Source of the DNA: Pseudomonadota bacterium
GTDB lineage: Bacteria > Pseudomonadota > Gammaproteobacteria > Steroidobacterales > Steroidobacteraceae
Length of the DNA stretch: 12,197 nucleotides
Assembly (NCBI GenBank): GCA_947454665.1
Contig: CANGMU010000050.1
Span: 1 to 12,197, forward strand
Direction of reading: 5' to 3'
Of this stretch, positions 6,911 to 12,197 are shown piece after piece (positions within the stretch are counted from its first letter, which is position 1; every line of letters begins with the position of its first letter). A model generated the notes under the pieces. That model searched no databases. It saw only the letters and a program-made list of their open reading frames with translations, and was not told where the DNA came from. A program made the position numbers and the translations under genes.

Positions 6911-7418
6911 CCGCGCCCGTTCCTTCCCGCCGCTGGTCGGGGCGGCACCGAGAGTGCTCATCCTCGGCAGCCTGCCCGGCCGGGTGTCGCTCTCCGCGGG
7001 CGAGTACTACGCCCACCCCCGCAACCTGTTCTGGGACCTCGTCGGTAAATACACCGGCGTGTCGCGCTCGATGCCCTACGCGAAGCGGATGGAGGCACTT
7101 GCGGCCCGCGGCGTCGCGCTGTGGGATGTGGTGCAGGAAGCCCGCCGGCCGGGAAGTCTCGACGCGTCGATCGAGTTCGCCACCGCTCGCCACAATGACA
7201 TCGCTTCGCTGATCCTCGCGCAGGCGACGCTGCGCGCGGTGGCCTTCAACGGCGCCACCGCGGCCCGGCTCTTCACGCGACAGGTGCTGCCGCAGCTGGG
7301 CGAGCGGGCTGCGACGCTGCGCCTGCTGTCGCTGCCTTCCACGAGTCCGGCCCATGCCTCGCTCTCCCTCGCTGCCAAGCGTGCCGCCTGGCAGCGCATC
7401 GTCGATCAGCTCGACTGA
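6888..7418 (+). CDS. hypoxanthine/deoxyinosine-DNA glycosylase (UDG family 6)
   Basis: This enzyme is predicted to excise hypoxanthine, the deamination product of adenine, from DNA to begin base-excision repair. It is 176 residues. The N-terminal block VLILGSLPG (23-31) leads into SLSAGEYYAHPRNLFWDL (34-51); the RN-FW motif with Asn46 is characteristic of the family-6 glycosylases, in which this Asn is catalytic. AFNGATAARLF (119-129) and LPSTSPAHAS (149-158) match the central and C-terminal motifs of the UDG fold. The ATG at 6888 lies inside folE2, a 23-base overlap in a different frame; GAAGG directly abuts the start, so translation probably depends on ribosomes from folE2. The 3' end overlaps a convergent small gene by 13 bases. 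A Mug-like G:T/U mismatch glycosylase is a less likely alternative. The exact substrate has not been shown by sequence alone. Confidence 0.88.
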   Translation: MARPVDADRARSFPPLVGAAPRVLILGSLPGRVSLSAGEYYAHPRNLFWDLVGKYTGVSRSMPYAKRMEALAARGVALWDVVQEARRPGSLDASIEFATARHNDIASLILAQATLRAVAFNGATAARLFTRQVLPQLGERAATLRLLSLPSTSPAHASLSLAAKRAAWQRIVDQLD

Positions 7419-7657
7419 GTCCCGCGCCGCAGGCGCCACAAGGTCAGGCCACCGATCCCGAGCCACACGACATTCAGCACGGCGGAAGGCCAAGCGCCGT
7501 TGTACCCGCTGTTCACGATGAATCCTGCGGCACCCACGAGATTGAGCCACTGGTAGCTGCGCGAGCGGCCTTCGATGCGCCCGGTGGACAACAGCGCGTA
7601 GGCCAGCAGGATCAGCAAGGCGCCGGACCAACCGATGGCTTCGATGAGGAGTTTCAT
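7406..7657 (-). CDS. small CBU_0592-like membrane protein
   Basis: An 83-residue hydrophobic protein of unknown function, resembling the CBU_0592 family of small integral membrane proteins. Segments at about 6-24 (AIGWSGALLILLAYALLST), 37-50 and 58-75 are long enough to cross the membrane, giving two or three passes. The central SRSYQWLNLVGAAGF and the following NSGYNGAWPSAVLNVVW are the conserved-looking parts, and a basic tail RLRRG ends the protein. I chose the ATG at 7655-7657 because homologues as I recall them begin just before IEAIGW; the frame is open back to 7720 with other possible starts at 7678 and 7690, the latter behind a GGAG. Its 3' end overlaps the convergent glycosylase gene by 13 bases. 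No function is assigned. Confidence 0.75.
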   Translation of the reverse strand: MKLLIEAIGWSGALLILLAYALLSTGRIEGRSRSYQWLNLVGAAGFIVNSGYNGAWPSAVLNVVWLGIGGLTLWRLRRGTQSS

Positions 7658-7675
7658 GCTGGCGATTCTACGTGC

Positions 7676-7691
7676 CATGCGGTGTAGCATG
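7676..7691. promoter_or_regulatory. inverted repeat between divergent genes
   Basis: CATGC and GCATG flank a 6-base spacer (GGTGTA) in the 77-base gap between the small membrane gene and the SDR gene. It is placed where a dimeric repressor could control both. The repeat is short and could arise by chance; no convincing -35/-10 pair was found for either gene here. Confidence 0.2.
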
Positions 7692-7734
7692 ACGCTCCCG
7701 CGTGCTGCGGAAGAACACAAAAGGAACGCCAGCC

Positions 7735-8820
7735 ATGACCGACCACGCCAACGGCTTCGACCGCCGTCAGTTCCTCGAAGGCCTCGCGCTTGCCACAGGC
7801 GCCGCCACCCTGACCGGCGTCGCCCGCGCCGCGGCCCCCGCTGCCGCCCCCAGTGCCCCGGCCCCGCTGAAAGACGTCGAAGGCAAGGTTGCCTTCATCA
7901 CGGGCGCATCGAGTGGCATCGGCCTGGGCCAGGCCCACGTCTTCCACGATGCCGGCATGAAGGTCGTGATCGGCTACATCCGGGACGACCAGATCGGCCC
8001 CGCGCTGGAGGGTTTCAAAAAGGACCGCGACCGTGTCCATGCGGTCAAGGTCAACGTCGTCGACCGCGAGGCCATGAAAGCCGCCGCCGATGAGATCGAG
8101 CGCAAGTTCGGCAAGATCCACCTGCTGTCGAACAACGCGGGCATCGGCCCGCTCACCCCGCTCTGGCAGACCGAGCCGAAGGACTTCGACCAGGCGGTCG
8201 CGGTAAACCTCACCGGTGTGTTCAACGGCATCCATGAATTCCTGCCGCGTATCCGCAAGCACGGTGAAGGCGGCCACATCATCACGACCTCGTCGATGAG
8301 TGGCGTGCTGCCGACGGAAGGTGGCGGCGCAGGGTCCTACACGGCGACGAAATTCGGCGTGGTCGGCATGATGGAAATCCTGCGTTCGGAAATGGATGCG
8401 TTGAACGCGGGCGTGGGCGCTTCGGTCTATTGCCCCGGCCTGGTGGCCACGAACATCTTCGAACTGGAGAAGAACGTGAGCGCAGCCTTCGGCGGAGCGA
8501 CCGCCAATCCGGGCGCCAAGGTCGGCCCTGCAGACGCCGCCGTGAACGAGGCGCGCATCCGCCAGATCATCGGTGCCGGCATGGACCCGATCGAGGCCGG
8601 GCGCATCGTGCTGGATGGCATCCGCAACAACGACCTGTGGGTCTTCTCGCACCCGGAATTCCGCGACGGCATCAAGGAGCGCCTGGACGCCCTGCTGGCC
8701 TCGGTGCCGGTCGCCAAGGTGCCGGAAGCGCGCATGGCCCAGGAAAAGGTCACCATGCACAATTCGCTCTACGTGCGGGAACGCAAGAAGCTGCTTGCCC
8801 GGGGTCGCAGGGCGGGCTAA
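7735..8820 (+). CDS. SDR family oxidoreductase with Tat signal peptide
   Basis: A 361-residue short-chain dehydrogenase/reductase expected to oxidise an alcohol or reduce a ketone with NAD(P); the substrate is unknown. The N-terminus has a twin-arginine signal: DRRQFLEG (9-16), a hydrophobic stretch to about residue 31 and an ARA-AAP cleavage-like site, then an Ala/Pro linker. The Rossmann motif TGASSGIG (56-63), NNAG (133-136), catalytic Ser189, and YTATK with Tyr202 and Lys206 are all intact. The C-terminal tail beyond the core (about 250-361) is longer than in classical SDRs. The ATG at 7735 has AAGGA 9 bases upstream, so the signal peptide is part of the real protein. Tat export of a cofactor-dependent enzyme means it would fold and bind NAD(P) before export. 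No neighbouring pathway gene identifies the substrate. The downstream hairpin may end its transcript. Confidence 0.9.
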   Translation: MTDHANGFDRRQFLEGLALATGAATLTGVARAAAPAAAPSAPAPLKDVEGKVAFITGASSGIGLGQAHVFHDAGMKVVIGYIRDDQIGPALEGFKKDRDRVHAVKVNVVDREAMKAAADEIERKFGKIHLLSNNAGIGPLTPLWQTEPKDFDQAVAVNLTGVFNGIHEFLPRIRKHGEGGHIITTSSMSGVLPTEGGGAGSYTATKFGVVGMMEILRSEMDALNAGVGASVYCPGLVATNIFELEKNVSAAFGGATANPGAKVGPADAAVNEARIRQIIGAGMDPIEAGRIVLDGIRNNDLWVFSHPEFRDGIKERLDALLASVPVAKVPEARMAQEKVTMHNSLYVRERKKLLARGRRAG

Positions 8821-8826
8821 CGTGCC

Positions 8827-8847
8827 GGCGGCCCCATCGGGGCCGCC
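8827..8847 (+). terminator. GC-rich hairpin after SDR gene
   Basis: GGCGGCCCC and GGGGCCGCC form a perfect 9-bp stem with an ATC loop, 6 bases after the SDR stop. The following CGATTTACG is only a weak T tract, so it may be a partial or attenuating terminator. It also sits directly before the ribosome site of the next gene. Confidence 0.55.
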
Positions 8848-8855
8848 CGATTTAC

Positions 8856-8859
8856 GAGG
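8856..8859 (+). promoter_or_regulatory. ribosome binding site deciding a non-AUG start
   Basis: GAGG (in ACGAGGTAGG) stands 7 bases before CTG at 8867 and 10 before ATT at 8870, both in the frame of the membrane protein that follows. No ATG or TTG in this frame lies nearby, so this site is the main evidence for where translation begins. Confidence 0.4.
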
Positions 8860-8866
8860 TAGGGCC

Positions 8867-9421
8867 CTGATTTCCACCCGTACCAGCGCGCTCATCCTGA
8901 TCGTCGTCGCCACTGCGGCGACGCGATTGCTGCCCCATCTGCCGAACATGACGCCGCTGACGGCACTCGCCTTGTTCGGTGGAGCCTGCTTCGCCGACCG
9001 GCGGTTGGGTTTCGCCTTGCCACTGCTGGCCCTGGCGCTGAGCGATTTGGCACTGGCTGCGATCTTCGGCTGGCAGGCCATGATCACGGATGCGCACGTC
9101 GAGGTGCAGTACCTCGCCTTCGCGCTCGTCACCGCCTCAGGCTTCCTGCTGCGCGGTCGCCGCACGGTCACGTCCGTGGCCGGCGGCACGCTGTTGGGCT
9201 CGACGATCTTCTTCGTGGTGTCGAACTTCGGCGTCTGGGCCTTGGGCACGATGTACCCGCGCACGGGCGAAGGCCTGCTGGCCTGTTATGTCGCCGGCAT
9301 TCCATTCTTCGGCAACGCCTTGTTGGGTGACATCGGCTATGGGGCGGTGCTGTTCGGCAGCCTCGCCCTGCTGGAGATGCGGTTCAGCGCGCTGCGCGAA
9401 CCGGCCATCGCCCCGCGCTGA
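8867..9421 (+). CDS. DUF6580 family membrane protein, non-AUG start
   Basis: An integral membrane protein of about 184 residues that resembles the DUF6580 family, sometimes called putative transport proteins; the function is not established. Hydrophobic segments occur at about 7-20, 31-43, 48-66, 81-95, 104-126 and 153-169. Family-like blocks are TRLLPHLPNMTPLTALALFGGA (19-40) and, near the end, VVSNFGVWALGTMYP with CYVAGIPFFGNALLGDIGYG (140-159). The first membrane segment is encoded before any ATG: the first in-frame ATG (8948) would remove it and part of the conserved block. The best ribosome site (GAGG at 8856) points to CTG 8867 or ATT 8870. GTG at 8822 is in frame but would run through the hairpin and has no ribosome site. 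It follows the SDR by 46 bases and converges on the kinase gene with 7 bases between stops. Confidence 0.8.
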   Translation: MISTRTSALILIVVATAATRLLPHLPNMTPLTALALFGGACFADRRLGFALPLLALALSDLALAAIFGWQAMITDAHVEVQYLAFALVTASGFLLRGRRTVTSVAGGTLLGSTIFFVVSNFGVWALGTMYPRTGEGLLACYVAGIPFFGNALLGDIGYGAVLFGSLALLEMRFSALREPAIAPR

Positions 9422-9446
9422 CCGAGCGTCAAGGCGCGGCAGCGCG
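9414..9446. terminator. possible bidirectional terminator at convergent stops
   Basis: CGCGCTG (9414-9420) and CAGCGCG (9440-9446) form a 7-bp inverted repeat around both convergent stop codons, with a 19-base loop. There is no T tract on either side, so intrinsic termination is doubtful. It is recorded because no other terminator is visible between these convergent genes. Confidence 0.2.
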
Positions 9447-10742
9447 CTCGACGCCCTGCAGTCGGCCAATCAGCGACTGCAAGAATCGCTTGTTGAAACG
9501 CAGCTGGCAGGCCTCCGAGGCCTGCTCCAGCAGGGTCGCGCTCACGCGCAGCACGGTGACGGGTTCTGCCGCCCGGACCGTGGCGTTACGCTTGGCCCCC
9601 GGTACATAGCTCGTTTCGCCGAAACAGTCGCCGTCACTCAGGTTGCCGACGCGAACGCCATACCGCTCCACCCGGCACCTGCCCGCGACGACGACGTAGA
9701 ACCGATCGTCGATATCGCCTTCCTTGACGATCTCCTCGCCGCCGACGTATTCGCGCCAGGCGCTGGCGCGCAGCACCTCGTGGATTTCGCCGTGCGAAAA
9801 GTCGTGGAAGAAATTCAGCATGCGAAGCACCTTGAAGTGCTCCGCTCCCTCCAGATCATCAGAGCGGATCCGCAGCTTCTGGTGCACGCGCGTCAGGGCC
9901 GCCGCGAAATCCAGGCCGCTCTTGAATCGGCGTGAAGGATCCTTCTGCATCGCCATGGCGACGACGGCTTCAAGCTCCTCGGGAACTTCCGGACGGACCA
10001 TGTGGATCGGCGGCGGCGTCGAATAGACAACCTGGTGCAGCAACTTGCCGAGGTTCGAGGCCCGGAACGGTCGCGAACCGGTCAGCAGTTCGTACATCAC
10101 CGCCCCGAGCGAATAGAGATCCGAAGCAGGGCCCAGCGCGTGGCCCTGCACCTGCTCTGGCGACATATAGCTCGGACTGCCTGCCACCCCATCGATGCGC
10201 CAGTCTTCAGAACCGGGAACAAGCGCGATACCGAAATCGATGATGCGCACGTCGCCATCATGCGTGAGCATCAGGTTGGAAGGCTTGATGTCGCGATGGA
10301 CCACGCCGCGCGAATGCGCGTAGTGCAACGCCTTGGCGCATTTGAACATCAGTTCGACGACCGCATCGACACGCAGCAGGTGTTCCTTGCGGCAGTAATT
10401 CGCCAGGGTCCGCGCACCGTGGATGTGTTCGGTGACGATGTAGCAGCGCCCGTCTTCCTCGCCGGCGTCGTAGATCGGCAGGATGTTGGGGTGCTGCAGC
10501 AGCCCAACCATGTGGGCCTCCGACAGGAACATCTTGCGCCACAGGACGGCCTGCTCCGGCTCCACGCCGGCGCTGCTCTTGTAGATCTTGATCGCGACAT
10601 CGCGCCCGTAATACGGGTCGTGCGACAGGTGGACGACGCCGGTGCTGCCCTGCCCGACTTCCTTAACCAGGACATACTTGCCGATCCGGGTCGGCGGCAG
10701 CGCGGCCTCGGCGACAGGGCGGACAGACACGGCAGAAGACAT
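9429..10742 (-). CDS. Ser/Thr protein kinase with C-terminal cNMP-binding domain
   Basis: A 437-residue predicted soluble Hanks-type kinase fused to a cyclic-nucleotide-binding domain. The kinase domain (about 20-290) is intact: Gly loop GQGSTGVV (30-37), VAIK with Lys52, helix-C Glu75, HRDIKPSN (149-156, catalytic Asp151), DFG (169-171), SPEQ (194-197) and DLYSLG (208-213). It is of the RD type. After a linker, the second domain (about 305-420) has GEEIVKEGDIDD (335-346) and the phosphate-binding cassette FGE (374-376) with Arg385 and ATV (387-389), the residues that hold the cyclic phosphate in CRP and PKA regulatory subunits. There is no membrane segment and no PASTA or sensor repeat. The start ATG has GGAG 6 bases upstream. 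It follows thiL on the same strand after 79 bases with no obvious promoter, so it may be co-transcribed. The ligand (cAMP, cGMP or none) and targets are unknown. Confidence 0.93.
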   Translation of the reverse strand: MSSAVSVRPVAEAALPPTRIGKYVLVKEVGQGSTGVVHLSHDPYYGRDVAIKIYKSSAGVEPEQAVLWRKMFLSEAHMVGLLQHPNILPIYDAGEEDGRCYIVTEHIHGARTLANYCRKEHLLRVDAVVELMFKCAKALHYAHSRGVVHRDIKPSNLMLTHDGDVRIIDFGIALVPGSEDWRIDGVAGSPSYMSPEQVQGHALGPASDLYSLGAVMYELLTGSRPFRASNLGKLLHQVVYSTPPPIHMVRPEVPEELEAVVAMAMQKDPSRRFKSGLDFAAALTRVHQKLRIRSDDLEGAEHFKVLRMLNFFHDFSHGEIHEVLRASAWREYVGGEEIVKEGDIDDRFYVVVAGRCRVERYGVRVGNLSDGDCFGETSYVPGAKRNATVRAAEPVTVLRVSATLLEQASEACQLRFNKRFLQSLIGRLQGVERAAAP

Positions 10743-10821
10743 CGGGGACTCCGACTCGAGGACAGTCCTTGCAGCCTAAGCCCGGTCGCCGCCTGGAGGC
10801 TGTGACGCGCCTCGCGGATCC

Positions 10822-11826
10822 CTAGAGGGCGCAGCGGAAATGGTCGAAGCCGGCGGTGGGCAACCCCGAATCCCGTCCGTCGAGGCGGACCCTGAGGCCC
10901 GCTTCAGGCTCCAGCACCCCGATGCAGCGCGCGGCGCAACCGCCGCGTTCCAGGGCATCGGCCAACTCGGCCAGGCGCGAGGGCGGCACGCTGAAGCAGA
11001 GTTCGTAATCATCTCCCCCAGTGAGGGCGAACTCCCGAGCCCGGAACAGGCCCGCCACGTCGAGCAAGGCCTCGGACAGCGGCAGGGCTTCAACGTCGAG
11101 ACGCAGGCCACAGCCGCTGGCAGACGCGAGCTTGCCAGCATCGGCGGCAAGGCCATCCGACACGTCGATGCAGGCCGACGCCAGGCCACGAAGGGCCAGG
11201 CCAAGATCGACCCGGGGCGTGGGGAACAGGAAGCGATTGCGCAGCGTCGTCGCCGCGGCGGCAGCGCCAGTCGGCACGGTCAGCCCTCCCGCCGGGCCCC
11301 GCTCAAGTCCCAAGCCTGCTGCGGCATCGCCAGGCGTGCCGCTTACGAAGACGAGGTCACCGACCGCACCGCCATCACGGCGCAGCGCCTGACCCGGCGG
11401 CACAAAGCCCAGGACCTGCACGCTGGCGGCCAGTGGGCCCGATGTCGTGTCGCCCCCGACCAGTGAAACCCCGAATCGTGCGGCCAGGTCACCGAAGCCT
11501 CGGGCGAAAGCCTCAATGAAACGTTCTTCCGCAGACGGCAGGGTGAGCCCCAACAAGGCCCAGGCAGGCTCCGAGCCCATGGCGGCGAGGTCGGAAAGGT
11601 TCACGGCCAGCGCGCGATGGCCGATCGACAGCGGATCGCAGCCGGGAAGGAAATGGGTCCCTTCCACCAGCGTATCCAGGGCAGCCACCAGCCACTGGCC
11701 GGCCGGCACGTCGAGCAGCGCGGCATCGTCACCCACACCCAGCACCACGCCGCGAGGCCCACGACGTGGCGCACTGCCGAGCGGGCGAAAGTAGCGATCG
11801 ATGAGGTCGAATTCGCCGATGGGCAC
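10822..11826 (-). CDS. thiL: thiamine-monophosphate kinase
   Basis: ThiL phosphorylates thiamine monophosphate with ATP to thiamine diphosphate, the active cofactor. At 334 residues it is near the E. coli length of 325. Family motifs in order: GEFDLIDRYFRPL (4-16), GVGDDAALL (30-38), DTLVEGTHF (51-59), NLSDLAAMGSEP (76-87), GGDTTSG (124-130), CIDVSDGLAADAGKL (219-233) and LTGGDDYELCF (268-278). Together these are the metal and ATP sites of the PurM/ThiL fold. No ATG is available at the right place; GTG at 11824-11826 begins just before the conserved GEFDLI and has GAGG 9 bases upstream, so I prefer it over the longer frame reaching 11889, which would run back into nusB. It lies 13 bases after nusB, a common proteobacterial pairing. 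The usual pgpA neighbour is replaced here by a kinase gene. Confidence 0.95.
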   Translation of the reverse strand: MPIGEFDLIDRYFRPLGSAPRRGPRGVVLGVGDDAALLDVPAGQWLVAALDTLVEGTHFLPGCDPLSIGHRALAVNLSDLAAMGSEPAWALLGLTLPSAEERFIEAFARGFGDLAARFGVSLVGGDTTSGPLAASVQVLGFVPPGQALRRDGGAVGDLVFVSGTPGDAAAGLGLERGPAGGLTVPTGAAAAATTLRNRFLFPTPRVDLGLALRGLASACIDVSDGLAADAGKLASASGCGLRLDVEALPLSEALLDVAGLFRAREFALTGGDDYELCFSVPPSRLAELADALERGGCAARCIGVLEPEAGLRVRLDGRDSGLPTAGFDHFRCAL

Positions 11827-11835
11827 GGCGGTGCG

Positions 11836-11841
11836 CCTCTC
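11836..11841 (-). promoter_or_regulatory. thiL ribosome binding site overlapping nusB stop
   Basis: GAGAGG begins inside the nusB TGA stop and lies 9 bases before the GTG start of thiL. This supports the GTG choice and suggests translational coupling, mirroring the parE-parC junction. Confidence 0.55.
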
Positions 11842-12197
11842 AGGTTTCGTGGGGCCTGAGGCTGCGCGCTGCGCGATCCAGCACGGCATTCACGAACTTG
11901 TGGCCGTCGGTCGCGCCGAAGCGGCGCGCGAGCCCCACTGCTTCGCTGATCGCCACGCGGTAAGGCAGCTCGGGCCGGTCGCGCAATTCATGGACGCCGA
12001 TCAGCAGCGCAGCCCGCTCGATGGGGTCGAGCTGAACAGCCGGAATGTCGGCCCATTCCGTGATCGCCGTGTCGAGCGCCTCGACCTGCGTGCAAATGGC
12101 CTGCAACAGCAGCTGCAGGTATTCACGGTCGGCCTTGGGGCCGTCTTCGGTCGCGATGAACTCGGCGAGCAGGTCCTGCCAGGGACGTTCGTTCAAC
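11840..12197 (-). CDS. nusB: transcription antitermination factor NusB (5' end beyond window)
   Basis: NusB pairs with S10 (NusE) on boxA RNA to keep RNA polymerase reading through rRNA operons. The C-terminal 118 residues are visible; about 20-40 N-terminal residues are off the right edge. The all-helical C-terminal signature is plain: LDPIERAALLIGVHELRDRP, then PYRVAISEAVGLARRFGATDGHKFVNAVLD near the end, the same pattern as E. coli NusB. The TTG at 12194-12196 at the edge is an internal leucine, not a start. In many proteobacteria nusB follows ribH and precedes thiL; the thiL half of that order is seen here. Confidence 0.93.
   Translation of the reverse strand, partial: LNERPWQDLLAEFIATEDGPKADREYLQLLLQAICTQVEALDTAITEWADIPAVQLDPIERAALLIGVHELRDRPELPYRVAISEAVGLARRFGATDGHKFVNAVLDRAARSLRPHET

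Noticed and set aside
5606..6961. 451-codon minus-strand frame opposite dxs and folE2
   Set aside because: Shadow of two clear plus-strand genes; no recognisable protein family.
7424..7436. GCGCC-GCA-GGCGC hairpin after the glycosylase stop
   Set aside because: Only a 5-bp stem, no T tract, and it lies within the coding end of the convergent gene; not enough to call a terminator.
7654..9264. 536-codon open frame on the minus strand across SDR and DUF6580 genes
   Set aside because: It spans two well-supported genes and their gap, has low-complexity composition and no domain.
10743..10821. Short palindrome AGGACTGTCCT and GGACT/AGTCC repeats before the kinase gene
   Set aside because: Repeats are 5 bp each with no promoter nearby; chance is likely. 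The gap otherwise shows only the kinase ribosome site.
1..12197. Search for mobile elements, CRISPR, tRNA, toxin-antitoxin or defence genes
   Set aside because: No transposase, integrase, direct-repeat array, tRNA-like fold or paired small toxin genes could be recognised; nearly all DNA is accounted for by housekeeping genes.

Overview
This is a GC-rich, densely packed chromosomal window with ordinary proteobacterial housekeeping genes. The ParC/ParE topoisomerase IV pair, the xseB-ispA-dxs gene order and the nusB-thiL pair point to a gammaproteobacterium. The Tat-signal SDR, the FolE2-type GTP cyclohydrolase and the kinase suggest the Xanthomonadales / Nevskiales / Steroidobacterales side of that class. 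The order-level placement is an inference from gene content only. There is no rRNA, tRNA, transposase, integrase or CRISPR array, and no base-composition shift suggesting a recent island.

Layout. (1) Positions 1-2829, minus strand: parE followed by parC (3' end cut by the window edge), the two subunits of topoisomerase IV, with a 13-base gap. (2) Positions 2830-2984: a divergent control region with two back-to-back sigma70-like promoters. (3) Positions 2985-7418, plus strand: a tightly coupled run xseB (exonuclease VII small subunit), ispA (farnesyl diphosphate synthase), dxs (DXP synthase), folE2 (zinc-independent GTP cyclohydrolase IB) and a family-6 hypoxanthine/deoxyinosine-DNA glycosylase. 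Most junctions overlap (8, 1 and 23 bases), so this looks like one operon mixing DNA repair, isoprenoid and folate/queuosine precursor genes. (4) Positions 7406-7657, minus: a small CBU_0592-like membrane protein. (5) Positions 7735-9421, plus: a short-chain dehydrogenase with a twin-arginine signal, a hairpin, then a DUF6580-type membrane protein that appears to start at a non-AUG codon. (6) Positions 9429-12197, minus: nusB (5' end cut), thiL, then a soluble Ser/Thr protein kinase with a C-terminal cyclic-nucleotide-binding domain.

How the genes fit together. Dxs and IspA are early and middle steps of the same isoprenoid route. Dxs also makes DXP, the precursor of thiamine thiazole, while ThiL (separate operon) performs the last thiamine step and so supplies the cofactor of Dxs. 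FolE2 opens folate-type pterin synthesis. XseB and the glycosylase are DNA repair proteins flanking the metabolic genes.

I did not find a clearly new multi-gene system. The items most worth a second look are the kinase-cNMP-binding fusion beside nusB-thiL, the Tat-exported NAD(P)-type SDR, the CTG/ATT start of the DUF6580 gene, and the compact divergent promoter between parE and xseB.
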